In this document: positions 35,584-43,769 of the stretch, piece by piece | Layout: each line of letters opens with the position of its first letter | How positions within the stretch are numbered: position 1 is the first letter of the stretch | Origin: Collimonas sp. OK412 | GTDB lineage: Bacteria > Pseudomonadota > Gammaproteobacteria > Burkholderiales > Burkholderiaceae_D | Assembly (NCBI RefSeq): GCF_900112135.1 | Contig: NZ_FOLC01000003.1 | Coordinates: 186,001-250,000, forward strand | DNA length: 64,000 nucleotides | Direction: 5' to 3' | Notes under the pieces: model-generated | What the model saw: the letters and a program-made list of their open reading frames with translations, nothing else | The model's database searches: none | Told to the model about the DNA's origin: nothing | Position numbers and translations under genes: made by a program

Positions 35584-38123
35584 CTAAGGAAACTAAAGAC
35601 GTTACCGTGGTCCTCATCGTTGACGACGATGCGATGACACGCATGCTTGTTGTAGAAGCGCTCGAACCTGAGGGTTTCAAGGTGGAAGAAGCCGCAAGCG
35701 GCATCGAAGGCATCGAGGCGTTTCAACGCCTCAAGCCTGACATCATTCTATTAGACGTCAGCATGCCCGGAATGGACGGATTTGCTTGCTGCAAGCGCAT
35801 ACGTGGACTGCTTGACGGCAAGCGCATACCGATTGTCGTCCTTACCGGAAACGACGATGACGAGTCGATTACGCAGGCATTTGAGGCTGGGGCTACCGAC
35901 TTTCTTTCCAAGCCCATGCGCTGGAAATTGCTGCCGCATCGCGTGCGATATCTGTTACGGGCCAGCGAAGCCCTGAAGGACCTGGCGCGCAGCGAGGCGA
36001 GCCTGACGTATGCCCAGGGATTGGCCCATGTGGGAAACTGGGAATATAGCCCGGAAAGCGCCGACGGTTACTGGTCCCCGGAAGTCTACAGGATCCTGGG
36101 ACTCGACGAGAGTAATAGTCCGCCACGGTTTGAATCGCTGCTGCAAGTGGCGCCCAACGATGAGCAGCCCAAGCTGATTTATTCCTTCATGAATTTACGC
36201 ACTGAAGGCATCAGCTATAGCCTGGAGCACCGTATTACACGCCCCAACGGAGACGAGAGGATTGTGCTCCAACAGGCGGAAGCGTTGCGCGAGCAAGGTC
36301 GGATCCTGACACTCCGCGGCACTTTGCAAGACATCACTGAACGTAAGATGCACGAGGCGCGGATCGAATACCTGGCCAACCATGATGCGCTTACAGACCT
36401 GCCCAACCGCAACTTGTTAAGCGATCGCATTACGCAGTCAATCGCTCATGCGAACCGTGCCGGCCAGCACATGGCTGTGATGTTTCTCGATTTGGATCGA
36501 TTTAAATTTGTTAACGACAATTTCGGCCACCCCGCAGGCGACAATTTGTTGAAGGCGGTTGCTGCCAGGCTCAAAACAGCGACGCGCGAAGAGGATACCG
36601 TAGCGCGAATAGGAGGCGATGAATTCGTCATCATGCTGCCGGCTTTCAGCGCCTCCGATGATACGGACACGGCAGTGCGAAGAGTGCTGGATGCGTTTTC
36701 CTCGCCGTTCCTGGTCGGCGATCATACGCTGCATGTCACGACCAGTATCGGAGTGAGTATTTATCCAGAGGATGGCGGCAATAGCGAAACATTGCTGAAA
36801 ACGGCAGATGCGGCGTTATACAGTGCGAAAGAAAAGGGCCGGAATTGCTTCCAGCTCTATACCCGTGAAATGGGCGTTCAGGTAGAGGAACAGGCGGAGC
36901 TCGAAAATGCGCTGCGCCAAGCCGTCGTACGGCATGAATTCGAGCTCTTCTACCAACCCAAGGTCGATCTTAAAAGTGGACAAGTCAATGGCGTTGAAGC
37001 GCTGCTGCGCTGGCGTCGCCCGGGGGTCGGCTTGATCCCGCCGGACAGCTTTATCCCCTTGGCGGAAGAGACGGGATTGATTGTGCCCTTGGGCGAGTGG
37101 GTATTGAGAACGGCTTGCGTCCAGGCAAAGGCCTGGCAAGTTGCAGGGCATCTTGAGCTGAGCATGGCAGTCAACGTATCAGCGCGGCAATTTCGACAAC
37201 AGAATATTGTCGAACTCGTGCGTAGCGCTCTGCTTGATAGCGGCCTCGCCGCTGAATATCTGGAACTGGAACTGACAGAAAGCGTGCTCATGCGGGATCG
37301 ACAGACCGCGGTAAAAACACTGCGTCAGCTCAAAGAGATAGGCGTGGTGTTAACGCTGGACGATTTCGGCACCGGATATTCGAGCCTCTCCTATCTCAAG
37401 GAATTCCCCTTCGATGTAGTGAAGATCGATAAGTCGTTCATCACCGACGTGACCAACAGCGTCGATGGCGCCTCGCTCACCAAATCTATCATTGCCATGG
37501 CCGAGTCCCTCCATATGACGACAGTTGCCGAAGGGGTGGAGACAGAAGGCCAATTGGGTTTTTTAAGCAGCAACCGGTGCGACACCATGCAAGGGTATTA
37601 TTTCAGCCGCCCATTGCCGATAGAAGAAATGGATGCGTTGCTTAGCGCAGGAACACATCTCCTTGATGACAACCAACGCAGCGAGCAACTCAAGCGCACC
37701 CTGCTGCTGGTCTGCAACGATGAGGAAATACAGGCCTCCCTCAATCGTCTTTTCCTGCCGGACGGCTATCAAATTTTCAGCACGAACAGTCCGCTTGAAG
37801 CGTTGGAAATGCTAGCGATCTATCCTGTGGGCGTCATTGTATCTGACCTGGGTAAACCCGAAATACCTGGAATCGATCCCTTAAGCCGGGTCAGGGGACT
37901 CTATCCGCATATAGTCCGCATCATGCTTTCCGGTTACTCCGAAATACAGCTGGCGACCGGCGCAATTAACGAGGCAGCCGTTTATAAATTCCTGACGAAG
38001 CCGTGGGATGACCGATTGCTGCGGCAGCATGTTGGAGAGTCGTTTCGTCGCTACGAAGCACGCACGATGGGTAAAAATCCGAAACAGGACACCAAGCCCG
38101 TCAGCGCACCCGCTTTGAAATAA
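35580..38123 (+). CDS. REC-PAS-GGDEF-EAL-REC bifunctional c-di-GMP protein
   Basis: This 847-residue cytoplasmic response protein begins with a receiver carrying Asp59 ([13 protein letters not shown]). It continues with a PAS domain (about 145-255), GGDEF (residues 345-349, with inhibitory site REED five residues before) and EAL (473-475, [15 protein letters not shown]). A second, poorly conserved receiver ends it (about 690-800, [10 protein letters not shown]). Both the cyclase and phosphodiesterase motifs are intact. Its start overlaps the preceding kinase by four bases, so it is the likely phosphoryl acceptor. An ATPase with c-di-GMP-binding-type repeats follows, suggesting a local signal-to-machine circuit. 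Confidence 0.93.
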   Translation: MTKETKDVTVVLIVDDDAMTRMLVVEALEPEGFKVEEAASGIEGIEAFQRLKPDIILLDVSMPGMDGFACCKRIRGLLDGKRIPIVVLTGNDDDESITQAFEAGATDFLSKPMRWKLLPHRVRYLLRASEALKDLARSEASLTYAQGLAHVGNWEYSPESADGYWSPEVYRILGLDESNSPPRFESLLQVAPNDEQPKLIYSFMNLRTEGISYSLEHRITRPNGDERIVLQQAEALREQGRILTLRGTLQDITERKMHEARIEYLANHDALTDLPNRNLLSDRITQSIAHANRAGQHMAVMFLDLDRFKFVNDNFGHPAGDNLLKAVAARLKTATREEDTVARIGGDEFVIMLPAFSASDDTDTAVRRVLDAFSSPFLVGDHTLHVTTSIGVSIYPEDGGNSETLLKTADAALYSAKEKGRNCFQLYTREMGVQVEEQAELENALRQAVVRHEFELFYQPKVDLKSGQVNGVEALLRWRRPGVGLIPPDSFIPLAEETGLIVPLGEWVLRTACVQAKAWQVAGHLELSMAVNVSARQFRQQNIVELVRSALLDSGLAAEYLELELTESVLMRDRQTAVKTLRQLKEIGVVLTLDDFGTGYSSLSYLKEFPFDVVKIDKSFITDVTNSVDGASLTKSIIAMAESLHMTTVAEGVETEGQLGFLSSNRCDTMQGYYFSRPLPIEEMDALLSAGTHLLDDNQRSEQLKRTLLLVCNDEEIQASLNRLFLPDGYQIFSTNSPLEALEMLAIYPVGVIVSDLGKPEIPGIDPLSRVRGLYPHIVRIMLSGYSEIQLATGAINEAAVYKFLTKPWDDRLLRQHVGESFRRYEARTMGKNPKQDTKPVSAPALK

Positions 38124-38205
38124 GGAATAGCAACTCGCCAAGCGTTACGCCAAACGATAATTTTTCTTGGAATGCGACAGTTTTTGAATCAAAACGGAGA
38201 AGTCC

Positions 38206-40593
38206 ATGGATACCGATTTCGGCTGGCCACTGCCGCCACACTTCGAATCAATCTCTGCAACCTCGGCTGCGGACAATGGCAAGGCGCCATGCATCGTTAC
38301 CATGAACGACGGTAACCGGAAGGTCGGAAATCTGCTGGGTTTTGACCTGGAAACCTCATCGATAGAATTTCATCCGGAACGCGCCGGCGGCAACTTGCGT
38401 ATCGGCTTTTCCAATTTCAAAAGTATCCGCTTAACGTCGCCGATAGAGTTAAAGAAAATGGAATTGCCTTCAACGGTCGAAACACAAGGAGATTTGCCCA
38501 TCCCGATTCGGCAAAAATGCGTGATTACGTTCAAGGACGGAGAACATCTGCTATCCGAAACGATCGGTTACGTTCCGCGTGAAATCGGACTCTTTCTATT
38601 TCTTGTTGGCGTCGGCAACAACGTTTTGCGCTGGTTTATTCCAACAGAAGCAATTGCCAATTATCAAATTGGCGACAAGCTTGGCCAGATGCTGATAGAC
38701 ACCAGAATGGCGTCGGCGGACGCTGTCGATGCGGGCTTGAAGAAGCAAGGCCAGCTGCGGGAATCCAAGCTGGGCGAATATCTGCAGCTGGAAAGCCTTG
38801 TCTCAGAAGCGGAAGTGGAAAAGGCGTTGCAAAAACAAAGATCGATGCCTCACCTCAAGCTTGGGGAAGCATTGGTTCAAGAGAATTTGATCACCGTTGA
38901 ACAGCTGGCGCAAGCGCTAAAGAAGCAACATGAAGACAGAAAGCTGCACCTGGGAGAAATCCTTGTCGGCATGGGTTTTGTCACCAAAGAAAGCATTAAA
39001 AGAATATTGGCGAAAAAGCTTGGCATCCCCTTCGTTACCCTGCCCCAGTTCCAGTTTGACTTGAATTTAACCAAGGTAGTGCCTGCCGACCTGGCACGAA
39101 AATACATTGTCATGCCGCTATACCGAACCCAGTCGCGCATGGTGGTGGCAATGGAAGATCCGCTGTCGTCGGAAGCGTTGAAGGCATTATCATTTTTTTC
39201 CAAGCTGACGATTGATCCCGTCATGGCGTCGGAGACTGACCTGGCCGAGGTCATTCCAAGATTTTATGGCCGGCAAGGGGAACGTCAGGATATCGCAGAG
39301 TTTGTTTCTAAAATGGATGATGGCGGCAGCGCCGAACCAAGCCAGGCCGGCAATGAGATCATTACCGAATCCGACAATGCCACGGTTCGCCTGGTCAACA
39401 AGATCATCCTCGATGCATTCGAACAAGGCGCCTCCGACATCCATATCGAAGTCATGAAAGGCAATGAGCCCACCCGGGTCCGCTTTCGCAAGGACGGCAT
39501 CATGGTCGATTATTCGAACATTCCGGCAAACTACCGTAATGCCTTGGTTTCCCGCCTTAAGATCATGAGCCGCCTCGACATTTCCGAGAAGCGCCGCTCA
39601 CAAGATGGGAAACTGAATTTTGAGCAGTTTGGCCCTGCGAAAATTGAACTGCGCGTCGTCACCATGCCGACCACGGAAGGCCTGGAAGATATCGTGATGC
39701 GCATACTTGCAGCGCCAAAGGCCTTATCCCTGGACGCACTAGGCCTGTCTACCGCGGTGCTGGAAGGACTCAAGAAACTGGCCCTGAAACCTCATGGCCT
39801 GCTATTTGTCTGCGGCCCGACCGGGTCAGGTAAAACCACAACTCTGCATTCCTTGCTCAGTTATATCAATACCAGCGAACGCAAAATATGGACAGTCGAG
39901 GATCCTATAGAAATTACCCAGAAAGGCCTGCGGCAAGTACAGGTTCACGCAAAAATCGACCTGACATTCGCCGCCGTATTGCGGAGCTTTTTGCGAGCCG
40001 ATCCCGATGTCATCATGGTGGGAGAAACAAGGGACCCGGAAACGGCCCGGACCGTCATTGAAGCTTCACTAACCGGGCATCTGGTATTTTCCACATTGCA
40101 TACCAACAGTGCGGTCGAAAGCGTCGTCAGGTTATTGGATCTCGGCCTGGATCCGTTTAATTTTGCAGATGCGCTGCTAGGCGTAGTCGGTCAACGGCTC
40201 ACGCGTAAACTGTGTACAAGCTGCCGCCAACGTTATTCCGCCACCGCCGAGCAAGTCAAGATGCTTGCTTACGAATATTGCCTGGAAACCGGACTCCGGG
40301 AAGACGACGTAGCAGCGCAATGGCAAAAACAATATGGCGACGACGGCACTGTTCTCACGTTATACAAGGCCGTGGGATGCGAAAAATGTGACAAGAGCGG
40401 TTATAAAGGCAGATTGGGCGTACACGAATTACTGGTCAACAGTCCCGCCATCAAGAAAAAAATCCATGCCAAAGCGAATGTCCCGGAAATATTGCAAACC
40501 GCCATTGGGGAAGGCATGCGTACCTTGAAACAGGACGGGATCGATAAAATATTTCAAGGCCTGACCGACTGGGAACAAGTAAGAATGCTCTAA
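38206..40593 (+). CDS. Orphan PilB/GspE-type ATPase with four MshEN-like repeats
   Basis: This 795-residue secretion/type IV pilus extension-type ATPase starts with two copies of a small beta-rich unit (about 26-80 and 95-150, each opening CIVT/CVIT..DG). Four 24-residue MshEN-like repeats with exact 30-residue spacing follow at 158, 188, 218 and 248 (KLGQML.., KLGEYL.., KLGEAL.., HLGEIL..). The ATPase core has Walker A GPTGSGKT (537-544), VGETRDPE, TGHLVFSTLHTNS, and a zinc tetracysteine (CTSC, CEKC). MshEN domains bind c-di-GMP, but here Arg1 is Lys/His and only the fourth repeat keeps the glycine. No pilin or platform genes are nearby. Confidence 0.92.
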   Translation: MDTDFGWPLPPHFESISATSAADNGKAPCIVTMNDGNRKVGNLLGFDLETSSIEFHPERAGGNLRIGFSNFKSIRLTSPIELKKMELPSTVETQGDLPIPIRQKCVITFKDGEHLLSETIGYVPREIGLFLFLVGVGNNVLRWFIPTEAIANYQIGDKLGQMLIDTRMASADAVDAGLKKQGQLRESKLGEYLQLESLVSEAEVEKALQKQRSMPHLKLGEALVQENLITVEQLAQALKKQHEDRKLHLGEILVGMGFVTKESIKRILAKKLGIPFVTLPQFQFDLNLTKVVPADLARKYIVMPLYRTQSRMVVAMEDPLSSEALKALSFFSKLTIDPVMASETDLAEVIPRFYGRQGERQDIAEFVSKMDDGGSAEPSQAGNEIITESDNATVRLVNKIILDAFEQGASDIHIEVMKGNEPTRVRFRKDGIMVDYSNIPANYRNALVSRLKIMSRLDISEKRRSQDGKLNFEQFGPAKIELRVVTMPTTEGLEDIVMRILAAPKALSLDALGLSTAVLEGLKKLALKPHGLLFVCGPTGSGKTTTLHSLLSYINTSERKIWTVEDPIEITQKGLRQVQVHAKIDLTFAAVLRSFLRADPDVIMVGETRDPETARTVIEASLTGHLVFSTLHTNSAVESVVRLLDLGLDPFNFADALLGVVGQRLTRKLCTSCRQRYSATAEQVKMLAYEYCLETGLREDDVAAQWQKQYGDDGTVLTLYKAVGCEKCDKSGYKGRLGVHELLVNSPAIKKKIHAKANVPEILQTAIGEGMRTLKQDGIDKIFQGLTDWEQVRML

Positions 40594-40657
40594 GACAATA
40601 ATGGCAGGCCGACCAGGTCAATCCACCTCCATTCAAGAAGTGGATGATCCGGCATAA

Positions 40658-41074
40658 TCAAACGTTGTTTGCCTTCTCCAGCGGGCTCGGCTGCCTGGCA
40701 GCCGGGACTTTTTCCATGTCGAAATAGAGCTTCAAAGCCATGATTTCCCTGGACACATCTGCAGGAAAACCTTTGCGGGTTCCTCGTTGATCCAGCAAGA
40801 GTTCAGCAAACAGTTTTTCAGCAGCCGCACGCCGCGGCCAGACTTCGGCAAATTGATTGGCGATACGCGGATAATGTTTGATGAGCCATAAAGGCCAGAT
40901 TTCTGTAGGCAGCGACAGCAACCAATTGTATGTCCGTTCCTGCAATTTCAAATCGGCAGGCTCATGCAAGCGGCGCAATTGTTCCCAATTCTTTTCTTGC
41001 TTCCTGCGCAGTTCTGCATCGAGTACGGCTTTTGCTTCCGAGACCGAGACTTTTTCGAATGGAATTGAGTCCAT
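40658..41074 (-). CDS. Unknown 138-residue helical protein
   Basis: This protein was not recognised. It has 138 residues and no signal or membrane segment. It is rich in charged residues and Trp/Leu, with helical stretches (VSEAKAVLDAELRRKQEKNWEQ, EIWPLWLIKHYPRIANQFAEVW). A strong AGGAGG stands seven bases before the ATG. That and its conserved-looking composition make it a real gene. It is convergent to the orphan ATPase with a 64-base gap and divergent from the diguanylate cyclase. A regulatory or adaptor role in the island is only a guess. Confidence 0.75.
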   Translation of the reverse strand: MDSIPFEKVSVSEAKAVLDAELRRKQEKNWEQLRRLHEPADLKLQERTYNWLLSLPTEIWPLWLIKHYPRIANQFAEVWPRRAAAEKLFAELLLDQRGTRKGFPADVSREIMALKLYFDMEKVPAARQPSPLEKANNV

Positions 41075-41464
41075 AACACCTCCTAAAAGAGGGAATGCCG
41101 AGTTGAAATAACTGTTCTATTGGCACCGGCAGATGGTTGGCGTCAGTCTTGACGTTCGACAACAACCCACAAAATGTTGCCATTTGGAATCAATTCTACA
41201 CCCATTTAATCGTTACGATTGCTTGTAACTGGCAGGCGATGGGGGAAATTTTCTTGCGGGCAAGGCAATGAAGGGGCAACCCAGTTCATGCCAACGCGCC
41301 TGCACCGCACAATTAATAAATGACTATTGCATTGATCTATGCCGACCTATGATCAATAATAGTTTCCACGAGAAAATATTCCCAGGCGCCCGCAAGTGCC
41401 TGGCCATGCGATAGAAGAGAGACACGCCGACTTTTAAACTTGTAATCAGCTACCCCATAAAATC
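41075..41464. other. Gene-free region upstream of the diguanylate cyclase (390 bases)
   Basis: The stretch contains the divergent start regions of the unknown 138-residue protein and the cyclase. It is moderately AT-rich. No frame with a ribosome binding site, no c-di-GMP riboswitch pattern and no clear promoter were seen. Confidence 0.5.
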
Positions 41465-43075
41465 ATGAACGGTCTTCGAGACACATTGGCGCGGCAAACA
41501 GAACTAGTGACAAAACGGATACCAATTACGTGGTTAGCCTTTATTTTCGTCGTTCTTGTCTGCCTATCCTTGGTATTCATTGATGGCTGGCGAAGCTGGA
41601 CCGCCCGTAATATCCAGTTGCGCGAGATGGGAATTTCCACGTCTAACATGACGCGAGCCATAGCACAGCACGCCGACGATACGATTAAAGCAGCCGACAC
41701 CACGCTGGTGGGCCTCGTTGAACGGGTACAAACGGACGGTACCGGTCCCGAAGCCCTGCGGCGCATGCATGAACTGCTGGTGCGGCGGGTTATAGAATTG
41801 CCTCAGCTGCAAGGCTTGTTCGTCTATGACGAAAAAGGAAATTGGCTGGTTAACGCATTACCGGCCATGCCATCCAATGTTAACAATTCGGATCGCGATT
41901 ATTTCATCTACCACAGCACCCACGTCGATCCGGAACCGTACATTGGACTGCCGATCCGAAGCCGTTCAACGGGAGCATGGATCATTACCGTTTCGCGCAG
42001 GATCGAACATGCAGACGGCAGCTTCGCCGGCGTTGCGCTGGCCACCATCAACATGGATTATTTCAACAAATTCTACAAAAATTTCGATATCGGCCAGCAC
42101 GGCGTGATCGTGCTTGGGCTAAACAACGGCATCATGCTGACCCGCCGGCCGCTTTTGGCCGATACCAATGGAAAAAATATTGCAAACATCCCTCTGTTTC
42201 GTGACAACGTAGCGAAGAAGGCCAGCGGCACGATTGTTATCGTTTCTGCGCTAGACAGCGTGAGGCGCCTGAATAGCTTTCGACACTTGGAACACTATCC
42301 CTTGTTCGTCGCCACGGCGTTGTCGGAAGATGAAATCCTCGCAGATTGGCTCACGGATACCTATTTGCACTCCACCGGCGTGGGGATACTGCTCATCGTA
42401 TTGAGCATGCTGGGATTCCACCTCGTCGGCCAAATCAAGCAACGCCTGAATGCCGAAGCAGAACTTGTACGAGCACGGGATGCATTGGAAACACTCAACC
42501 AGACGCTCGAAAGGCTCGCATTGCAAGACGGTCTCACGGGACTCGCAAATCGTCGTCATTTTGACCTCGCGCTGGACAAGGAATTCAGCCGCGCGGTGCG
42601 AGAGGCAAGTTCATTGGCGCTCATCATGATCGATGTTGACTGCTTCAAACAATATAACGACATATACGGTCACGCAGCAGGCGATGAATGCTTGCGAAAA
42701 ATCAGCCAGGTAATCAAGACCAATCAGAACCGGCCTGGCGACGTCGCTGCCCGCTACGGCGGGGAAGAGCTTGGCGTTCTGCTTCCCGGTACTGACGTAC
42801 GCGGAGCAATGACCATTGCAGAAAAAATCCGTTTGGAAATCCACAATCTTGGTATCGAGCATACGGGCAATTCGGCCGGCGTGGTCACCGTCAGCGCAGG
42901 CGTTGATGCGTTTATCCCCATTCAGAACCTGGACAATCCGTTAGAGCTGGTACTGGCGGCCGACAAGGCCCTCTACGCGGCAAAATCCAGCGGGCGTGAT
43001 CGCGTTTGCGAAAACCAAAGCGCTACTGGCCCCCATCGATCCGCCCCCGAGCAGGAGCCATCTACCATCCTGTAA
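41465..43075 (+). CDS. dCache-GGDEF membrane diguanylate cyclase
   Basis: This 536-residue protein has TM1 at about 18-40, an extracytoplasmic double-Cache-like sensor (about 50-290, with LQGLFVYDEKGNWLV and DRDYFIYH) and TM2 at about 300-320. A short coiled coil (about 328-348) leads to a C-terminal cyclase domain. The active-site motif reads GGEEL rather than GGDEF/GGEEF; the inhibitory site RPGD stands five residues before it, as in regulated cyclases. The rest of the domain (LTGLANRRHFD, DVDCFKQYND, ADKALYAAK) is canonical, so it is probably active. It is the last gene of the island before tRNA-Pro. Confidence 0.92.
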   Translation: MNGLRDTLARQTELVTKRIPITWLAFIFVVLVCLSLVFIDGWRSWTARNIQLREMGISTSNMTRAIAQHADDTIKAADTTLVGLVERVQTDGTGPEALRRMHELLVRRVIELPQLQGLFVYDEKGNWLVNALPAMPSNVNNSDRDYFIYHSTHVDPEPYIGLPIRSRSTGAWIITVSRRIEHADGSFAGVALATINMDYFNKFYKNFDIGQHGVIVLGLNNGIMLTRRPLLADTNGKNIANIPLFRDNVAKKASGTIVIVSALDSVRRLNSFRHLEHYPLFVATALSEDEILADWLTDTYLHSTGVGILLIVLSMLGFHLVGQIKQRLNAEAELVRARDALETLNQTLERLALQDGLTGLANRRHFDLALDKEFSRAVREASSLALIMIDVDCFKQYNDIYGHAAGDECLRKISQVIKTNQNRPGDVAARYGGEELGVLLPGTDVRGAMTIAEKIRLEIHNLGIEHTGNSAGVVTVSAGVDAFIPIQNLDNPLELVLAADKALYAAKSSGRDRVCENQSATGPHRSAPEQEPSTIL

Positions 43076-43110
43076 AGTGGTCAGTGACTCTTTGCAAGTC
43101 CCGCATAATA

Positions 43111-43131
43111 AGCCCTCACCCTGAGGGCTTT
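43111..43131 (+). terminator. Hairpin after the diguanylate cyclase
   Basis: AGCCCTCA-CCC-TGAGGGCT is a perfect 8-bp stem followed by a short run of T. It lies 36 bases after the stop codon. Confidence 0.6.
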
Positions 43132-43349
43132 CAGGGCGCGCATTTGGGCAGCGCCGGCGTGATGCTGGCATCCTTTCCGAGGACCGGGCGGTATTGATGG
43201 GCCATGGGGTAAACAATGTGTCGGGACACTAAGCTATACCGACAATTGCACGGCTTATCGAGATGGCAAATCTTGTGCGGAAAACGCGGAATATCCCCAG
43301 GCTGCGCAGGGTAATCAACGGAAAGTCGTGCAAAAAAATCGCGCGCAAA

Positions 43350-43384
43350 GAAAAATGACTCGGAAGATTTCTCTTCCAAGTCAT
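43350..43384 (-). terminator. Terminator of tRNA-Pro
   Basis: On the minus strand a 13-bp stem (43384-43372 with 43367-43355, one mismatch) with a 4-base loop is followed by five T. It begins 20 bases after the CCA end of the tRNA. Confidence 0.85.
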
Positions 43385-43403
43385 TGATCTTACAACTTAA
43401 ATA

Positions 43404-43480
43404 TGGTCGGAGTACAAGGATTCGAACCTTGGACCCCCTGGTCCCAAACCAGGTGCGCTACCGGGCTGCGCTACACTCCG
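43404..43480 (-). tRNA. tRNA-Pro (anticodon UGG)
   Basis: The cloverleaf on the minus strand has acceptor CGGAGTG/TACTCCG (one G-T pair), D arm GCGC/GCGC and anticodon stem CCTGG/CCAGG with loop TTTGGGA giving anticodon TGG. The T arm is CAAGG/CCTTG with TTCGAAT; the discriminator is A and CCA is encoded. Its 3' half recurs in degenerate form at 17773-17820. Confidence 0.95.
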
Positions 43481-43489
43481 AGAAGCAAG

Positions 43490-43518
43490 ATAATAAACAG
43501 TATTCCGATTTTTGTCAA
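43490..43518 (-). promoter_or_regulatory. Strong sigma-70 promoter of tRNA-Pro
   Basis: On the minus strand a perfect TTGACA (43518-43513), a 17-base spacer and TATTAT (43495-43490) precede the tRNA 5' end by nine bases. Confidence 0.8.
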
Positions 43519-43769
43519 ATTTTTATACAGGGAAATTTTCAAATCCTGCCGCAAAAACCAACCCAATAACGGTACCGCCAAAAGCTTATCTGCTGAAAAA
43601 CTTGAGAGACGGATTAGACCAGAATTTGGAAAAATATGCGAGAGAAAAACGCATATTTCGGCAAAAATTTCAGCCTGCTTTTGGTTCTGCTTAAAACATC
43701 GGCAAATCTACGGAAAGAAGCAGCGATATCACGCAAAAATCGCCGCGCCAAAATCATTTATAAAATTCA

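Larger units (their letters stand above)
43076..43403. other. Gene-free region between the cyclase and tRNA-Pro (328 bases)
   Basis: It contains the probable cyclase terminator (43111-43131) and the tRNA-Pro terminator (43350-43384). Nothing else was recognised. If the island model is right, this is the island end next to the intact tRNA. Confidence 0.5.
17773..43454. mobile_element. Putative genomic island inserted at tRNA-Pro
   Basis: The block is bounded by direct repeats of the tRNA-Pro 3' end and contains only accessory genes: two sensory/c-di-GMP modules, a small enzyme operon and a diguanylate cyclase. Outside it on both sides are housekeeping genes. Its right half is visibly richer in A and T than the flanks. 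No integrase, excisionase or transfer gene is present, so it would be an old, decayed or non-autonomous insertion. This is an inference from the repeat geometry. Confidence 0.55.

Noticed and set aside
17773-43480. Integrase, transposase or prophage genes in the island
   Set aside because: All sizeable frames were read on both strands; none resembles a recombinase or phage protein.
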